Assembly: GCF_011397635.1 (NCBI RefSeq)
Contig: NC_064760.1
Location: 30,434,856 to 30,498,855 of the forward strand
Reading direction: 5' to 3'
Length of the DNA: 64,000 nucleotides
Source: Epinephelus fuscoguttatus
Taxonomy: Eukaryota > Chordata > Actinopteri > Perciformes > Serranidae
This document shows positions 59,153 to 64,000 of the stretch, piece after piece. A program made the translations under genes and the position numbers. Position 1 is the first letter of the stretch. The number at the start of each line of letters is the position of its first letter. The notes under the pieces were generated by a model, which saw nothing but the letters and a program-made list of their open reading frames with translations, was not told the DNA's origin and did no database searches.

Positions 59153-59590
59153 AAGGCCAAAACACACCGGCGGCGTCATATGACAGCGGCGTCATATGAC
59201 AGCGGCGTCATATGACGCGAGTCAAGTGCCGCCCCTAACATACACAAAAAACGTCGCGCTGCGGGGCGTCAACCAGATTTCTATTACACACTCCAGTCCG
59301 CTAGGTGGCGGTACTGGTTGCCAACCGCCAATTAGAACAAAAGGCAAGGAAGAAGACGGGGCGCAAGAAGAAAACACACGCACACAACGCAGGACGACCA
59401 CGACAACTAGACAACGACGGTACGTTGCTTATTGTAGTTGTCTTTATGTTATTAATTAACTACGGGAGCTGGGAAGTACAAAATAGCACTTTTTCAAGGG
59501 CGGCAACGCTGGAAAAATAGGGCAATAGTGTAAAGTGTCGCGGCGTGGCAAGTCGACGCACGTTGAGCTGCCACCGGTGTGGGTTTGTAA
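59153..59590. mobile_element. MITE with GGCCAAAACACACCGGCGGC-type ends and 16-bp tandem repeats
   Basis: The left end GGCCAAAACACACCGGCGGC and the right end (complement TTACAAACCCACACCGGTGG) are inverted with mismatches. Just inside the left end, the unit GGCGTCATATGACAGC is repeated nearly three times at 59173-59217. The element is unusually GC/CpG-rich for this region. No transposase is present. Confidence 0.6.
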
Positions 59591-59819
59591 ATAGAAAATA
59601 ATGGGGGCGGCTGTTTTGACCTTTAGCCACAATCATTACTGCTTTGCGGACAGCGTCATTAACAGGTGGCTTGCTCAGTGTGTGACGTGTACTTGTAGAT
59701 AAAATATAGGCCTATATTAATGAAGGTTCATTAGTACGGTTTTGTATTTCTCTGTAATGTAGCACAGTGTTAACAATGTTACTGATACTATTCTTTCTCA
59801 CACCTTGAACTCGAACCAT

Positions 59820-59960
59820 TGTGTTGCCCCACCCAAAATATATCATTTATTAATTAAATTAATATCGTAAACATGCAGGCGACTAGTTGGCTAATGGCCC
59901 TAAATGACGACTATTGATCGACTAAGAAAATTCTTGGTTGGGGACAGTCCTACTGTCGTG
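59820..59960. repeat. hAT-type repeat remnant
   Basis: It ends with GACTATTGATCGACTAAGAA, TTCTTGGTTGGGGACAGTCC. Its complement starts AGGACTGTCCCCAACCAAG, a terminus I recall from a common fish repeat. The left end is not defined. Confidence 0.4.
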
Positions 59961-60415
59961 AGCTGTGTGAGCACAGAGCTCCATTTCACACAAAAAAATG
60001 TTAGCATGAGGTGCTTTAATAAATAAAAATCGTAAAGTACTTTGATGCACAGCCTAGTGTCATTGCTGAAGCTGAAGTGACTCATTCTTTTCATCTCTTT
60101 TACCAGATCAGTGCAGGCAGAATTGATATTTGATGCACTGAATGAATCATTAAACCAAAAATGAACATAAAACAAGACATAGGCCAAAGAGGAGAGTCGG
60201 GACAACACAGTTTCACTCGGCAGGATGGTGCTGTGGCCGTGCATTTGTGTTGCTGTTGGGGTTTTTTTATTCCATAGGAGGGAAGCAGACGGCAGACACA
60301 ATTTGGTCTATTTTAGGAAGTGACTTGTCAAACAGGAGCACAGCAGGAGCCTCTTTTACCCTCTGGAAAGTTCAGATGGGACCACACGAGCACAAGCAGA
60401 TGCAAATGTGCTCAG

Positions 60416-60417
<2 letters not shown>

Positions 60418-60476
<59 letters not shown>
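60418..60476. repeat. (CA)n microsatellite
   Basis: About 29 CA units. It explains the Thr-His and Cys-Val repeat ORFs here. Confidence 0.97.
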
Positions 60477-60477
<1 letters not shown>

Positions 60478-60499
60478 GCGCACAAGAGACACAGCTGGG

Positions 60500-61280
60500 A
60501 GACTGTGGGAACAAGCATTCTGGATCCTTTTTTTGGCAGTGGCCAGAGAACCAAACCTCTGTTTCTGCCACGTAACTGTTTAATTGAGCGTCACACTCCA
60601 ACCATGCGTAAAAATCGGGCCCTTTCTGTCACCTTCAGTGATACCATTAAGAGAGAAACTTAGACAAGAGAGGACGACTGACAGCTTTTCTGCCTCTACC
60701 TGACAGACTGTTACTATATTTGATTTTAATGAAAAGCTGTTGAATTACTAACAACAGAACAGGTAAAAAGCCCACCACTTACACAGCCATCTGCCCTCAC
60801 AATTTACCAGCTGACCAAAATGCTGCTGTAATCCGTGTAACCTGCTGGGCTTACTGCGCATGTAACAATGTAATATGACTCCCATAGGAAAAATCTCTCT
60901 TCCCTGCTGCTCCTCCATGGAGAGGTCAAAGGTCAGGGTCAGCTACAGAACAGCCTCCCTGCAGCTGGTAGGGATTCAGTATGTGTGGGTGTTTGTGTAA
61001 ATCTGTCAAGGACACCACAGCAAGGTGGATGCTCGGGGGCTTGAACCCAGGTCTCTGTGCTCATAACAACACACTGATGCTATATTACCCCCCCATGTTA
61101 CAGCTATAGTGCATGACTTTAAAGTCTTTCTAGTAAAACTCACTTGTCAGCAGAATCTGCTTTTAAGTGGACAGATCTCTCTTTAGCTGTCTCACTCATC
61201 AGTGTCTGAACGCAAGATAACACAATTCATCCTACGATTAAAACACCAACTTCAACTAATCTGGAGAGGTCCACAAGCTT
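60500..61280. other. Intergenic; nothing definite
   Basis: Noncoding; no repeat boundary or exon is recognised. Confidence 0.4.
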
Positions 61281-61289
61281 TATCAGGCT

Positions 61290-61380
61290 CTTTGGCTCCT
61301 CATAGTGTGGCAACATTAATTATGATAATTAAGTGCTTGGATTAGCTGTGATTTAATAACACACTCTCATCATCCTTAGA
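61290..61380. promoter_or_regulatory. Candidate conserved noncoding element 4
   Basis: A short block dense in homeodomain cores: CAACATTAATTATGATAATT followed by AAGTGCTTGGATTAGCTGTG and ATTTAATAAC. It also includes GGATTA, a bicoid/OTX-type core. Conservation is untested. Confidence 0.3.
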
Positions 61381-61885
61381 TGTATCAACAAGTTATCTAA
61401 GCAAAGAGTCTATAGCCATGTTATCGGCTCTTGCTTTCAGCTACATGCATGGTAGCTTGCTCACAATGACAAAGCTATGGTGCTGAGACAGCAGGTGGAA
61501 TGTTTACCATCTTACTTTAGCCTTCTAGCATTTGCCAATTAGCACAAAACACAAAGAGTAGCTGAGGCTGATGGGAATGCCATTAATTATGCTGGAATTT
61601 GGACATTATCAAAAGTACTGATACAGAATAGGTCTACACTCAGGACTGTAAAGGTGTTGGTTAAATGAAGATTGATGTTCACCCTGAAATGTGTTAACTC
61701 TTCTTTACTGACATTTATCTTCACACAACTAAACAGGTTTGCAGCCGTCAAGGCTTACAGGTAACGAGTTGAAGGACGATAACAAATGCAAAGGTTCCAA
61801 AATATAATAAGAATTCAAGTTATCAAATATATTATGTCAAAAAGTACAATATATTTTCCCATGATCCTGTCCAGTCACTCTAAGA

Positions 61886-62369
61886 AAATGTTGGCATTGT
61901 ACATTTCTGCAAACCACAGATACATTTCATTAGTATGTTTCCTATGTTTGTTAAGTGATGAAGTTCTGATTAAATGTGCAAGAGCTGACTCGGATGGTGA
62001 ATGGTGTGACACCTCGGCAAGACAATGGCCAAGCAGCAAACCACTGTTTGAGACCAACAAACAACAACAAAGGTTGTTTTTTAGTGACCTGTTGCTAAGT
62101 TTCAGTTTTTGTGCCACCAAACTTGGGTGTTTTTTTAGTGAGGCATCAATGCATTGCTGGCAACTTTTGTGCCATCAAACGTATGTATTTTAAGACAAAA
62201 CATGATCTTTTGCCAACCATAACCAAGTGGCTTTTGTGCCTAGATAAAACCACTTTAACTACAGCATTGTTGAAATGTAAAGACATGCTAAATTAAAACA
62301 TATCCGCTACATAATAACATACAAATGTAACGTATCCATGGTTTGTAGAAGCGTACAATGCCAACATTT
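61886..62369. mobile_element. Repeat family R1, copy 2, complete with ~31-bp inverted ends
   Basis: The left end AAATGTTGGCATTGTACATT (then TCTGCAAACCA) and the right end 62339-62369 (complement AAATGTTGGCATTGTACGCT, then TCTACAAACCA) are near-perfect inverted repeats of 31 bp bounding 484 bp. The interior is noncoding. The partial copy at 55352-55760 shows that it is a family. Confidence 0.8.
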
Positions 62370-62627
62370 ATGCTGGCGATTGGTTTGTATGATCTGGTTG
62401 CTATTGCACATATGCTTCACAGGCCTTATCAACGAATGACCAGCAAAACTTATATTAAACCAGATTCACACAAGAAAGAAATGATACTGACTCTTCCTTA
62501 AAGTTGCGATGTAAACTGACTTCCATTCCATTTACATACCAGAATGCCAACATTTTACCATAAAGAGAATCAGCATTAGCATGAGTAAACCACATGGTAT
62601 GTAGATTAGCTCAGTTTATGTAAAATG

Positions 62628-62943
62628 TTCATTCATTCATTCATTTTCCATAACTGCTTATCCTGTTAGGGGGCTGGAGCCTATCCTAGCTGACATTGGG
62701 CGAGAGGCAGGGTACACTCAAGACAGGTCGCCAGACTATCGCAGGGCTGACACATAGAGACAGACAACCACTCACACTCACATTCACACCTACAGGCAAT
62801 TTAGAATCACCAATTGACCTAACCTGCATGTCTTTGGATCGTGGGAGGAAGCTGGAGTACCTGGAGAAAACCTACGCTGACACGGGGAGAACATGCAAAC
62901 TCCACACAGAGGGGCTCCCCTACCCTGGGTTCGAACCCCCCAC
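62628..62943 (-). mobile_element. tRNA-derived SINE (copy C), head truncated after the B box
   Basis: It has the same body as copy B on the minus strand, with a (GAAT)n tail at 62628-62645 and the B-box-like GGTTCGAACCC at about 62929-62941. The A-box part of the tRNA head is absent. Direct repeats of about 85 bp flank it (62538-62626 and 62941-63032). Confidence 0.8.
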
Positions 62944-63039
62944 CAATGCCAACATTTTTACCATGAAGACAATTAGCATTAGCCTTAGCATGAGCAAAAC
63001 ACATGGTAAATAGATTCAGCATATGTAAAACAGCACTAA

Positions 63040-63720
63040 TAAAAGCAACCAGTAACTGTCCTGCTCTGTCAGAAATAACTGGTTTTGCTCAGAGTTGCCA
63101 GAGATGTGCCTTTTGCTCCGCCTATTTATTACAACAATCAACAGCCTTTCCAACAGTTGGACAAATTAAAACTTTGAACTGATGATGCCATTAGGATTCA
63201 TCATCTGGGGAGAATGAATGTCTCTGTAACTTTCATGTCAACCCATTCAACAGTTGTTGAGATATTTCTGTCTGGATCAAAACTGTGAACCAACCAACAG
63301 ACTCAAGTTCAAGTTCTTTATTTTATCATACATCCAACAATTAAAGAGAAAAAGTTGTTGGCAGTGAAAATCTTGGGCCCTGTGCTCCCTCCAAGAATGC
63401 TCATTAAATAAAAAAGAAATGAATGCAAGCAATAGCACAATCTGAATCTAAACCATAAAATAGTGCAAGCTGAAACATAGGGCTAAAATATAAACATAAA
63501 TAAAATATGAGGAAAGTAATATGATTTTCTATAGACAGCAATGCAAATGAATAAAGTGAATGTAAACAGGACTGTAGTGAATGTATACACATTATGAGAA
63601 GTAATGGTGTAAACAGTACTAAAGAGCCGCTGGTGTAACAAGGGGGAGGTAAAACAAATACTCTTCAACGTCTATTTCAACAAGGGATTTGTATTCAAAG
63701 GGTTTACGTCAACATTGGGG
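63040..63720. other. Intergenic; nothing definite
   Basis: AT-rich noncoding sequence. Confidence 0.4.
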
Positions 63721-63734
63721 AGACAGACTGCTTG

Positions 63735-63920
63735 ACAGGAAGTGGAGATGGATGGTCCTTCTGAGGACTATGTTAATCTGCTTTAATTGTCCCATCTGGA
63801 AGTCTGCTCCCCTGCTTAGCCCACCTTCTGTTTATCAATAATTCAATATGTGTCCAGACAGGGGGTCAAGCCTGTTTTGCTGAATTACATGCTTTACAAG
63901 ACCAGCTTTATTTGCATGTA
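63735..63920. promoter_or_regulatory. Candidate conserved noncoding element 5
   Basis: A non-repetitive block with GTTAATCTGCTTTAATTGTC, TCTGTTTATCAATAATTCAA and CTTTATTTGCATGTATTAC words. Forkhead, homeodomain and octamer-like (ATTTGCAT) cores lie close together. Conservation is untested. Confidence 0.3.
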
Positions 63921-64000
63921 TTACATCTTATCAGTGTGGACATTTGAATTGAAAATGTGAAGAATAAGCACAAAACTCTTACAGTCCTCCCTTGATGTTT

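Noticed and set aside
62929-62941. Possible tRNA gene (B-box-like GGTTCGAACCC)
   Set aside because: It is the head of a SINE copy. The A box and cloverleaf are missing.
1-64000. CRISPR arrays, operons or other prokaryotic systems
   Set aside because: The window is clearly a vertebrate nuclear genome with spliced genes. No spaced direct-repeat array is present.

Overview
This is a teleost (ray-finned fish) nuclear genome window. The genes have spliced GT/AG exons, TATAAA/AATAAA-type signals and long CA/GT microsatellites. The repeats are typical of fish: hAT, PIF/Harbinger, Tc1, RTE-like and other LINEs, and a tRNA-derived SINE with a (GAAT)n tail. The genes read as FAF2, PIN4, a NIMA-related (NEK) kinase, a short-chain helical cytokine and a dopamine D1-type receptor. 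FAF2 and DRD1 also lie near each other on human 5q35 (recalled, not checked).

Layout. 1-5.7 kb: complete FAF2 on the minus strand, 11 exons, 445 aa. 5.7-7.7 kb: intergenic low-complexity DNA. 7.7-11.2 kb: complete PIN4 (parvulin-14) on the minus strand, 4 exons, 127 aa, with LINE debris in an intron. 11.4-13.15 kb: a hAT-like element with an exact 8-bp duplication, nested in the end of an older element. 13.45-19.1 kb: a two-exon NEK kinase on the plus strand, 447 aa, with a ciliary X-box-like site upstream. Its 4-kb intron holds a SINE fragment, a PIF/Harbinger-like element and a fossil THAP/DDE transposase. 19.1-35.5 kb: no cellular gene seen, many transposon relics. 35.6-37.4 kb: a four-exon cytokine on the plus strand, best guess il4/13-like, with a TATA box and an AU-rich 3' UTR. 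37.4-41 kb: intergenic, with an RTE-like LINE piece. 41-45.2 kb: D1 receptor on the plus strand, one coding exon of 372 aa plus likely upstream noncoding exons, with a large foldback element between them. 45.2-64 kb: gene-poor DNA with repeats, one CpG-rich block carrying an orphan start exon, and several AT-rich stretches that look like conserved developmental enhancers.

The genes do not form a pathway: FAF2 is an ER/p97 adaptor, PIN4 a prolyl isomerase, the NEK a probable cilium or cell-cycle kinase, the cytokine an immune signal, and DRD1 a neuronal receptor. I found no convincing new biological system. The points most worth a second look are the cytokine, the NEK gene with its X-box, the orphan exon in the CpG-rich block, the enhancer-like stretches beyond DRD1, and several cleanly bounded or nested mobile elements.
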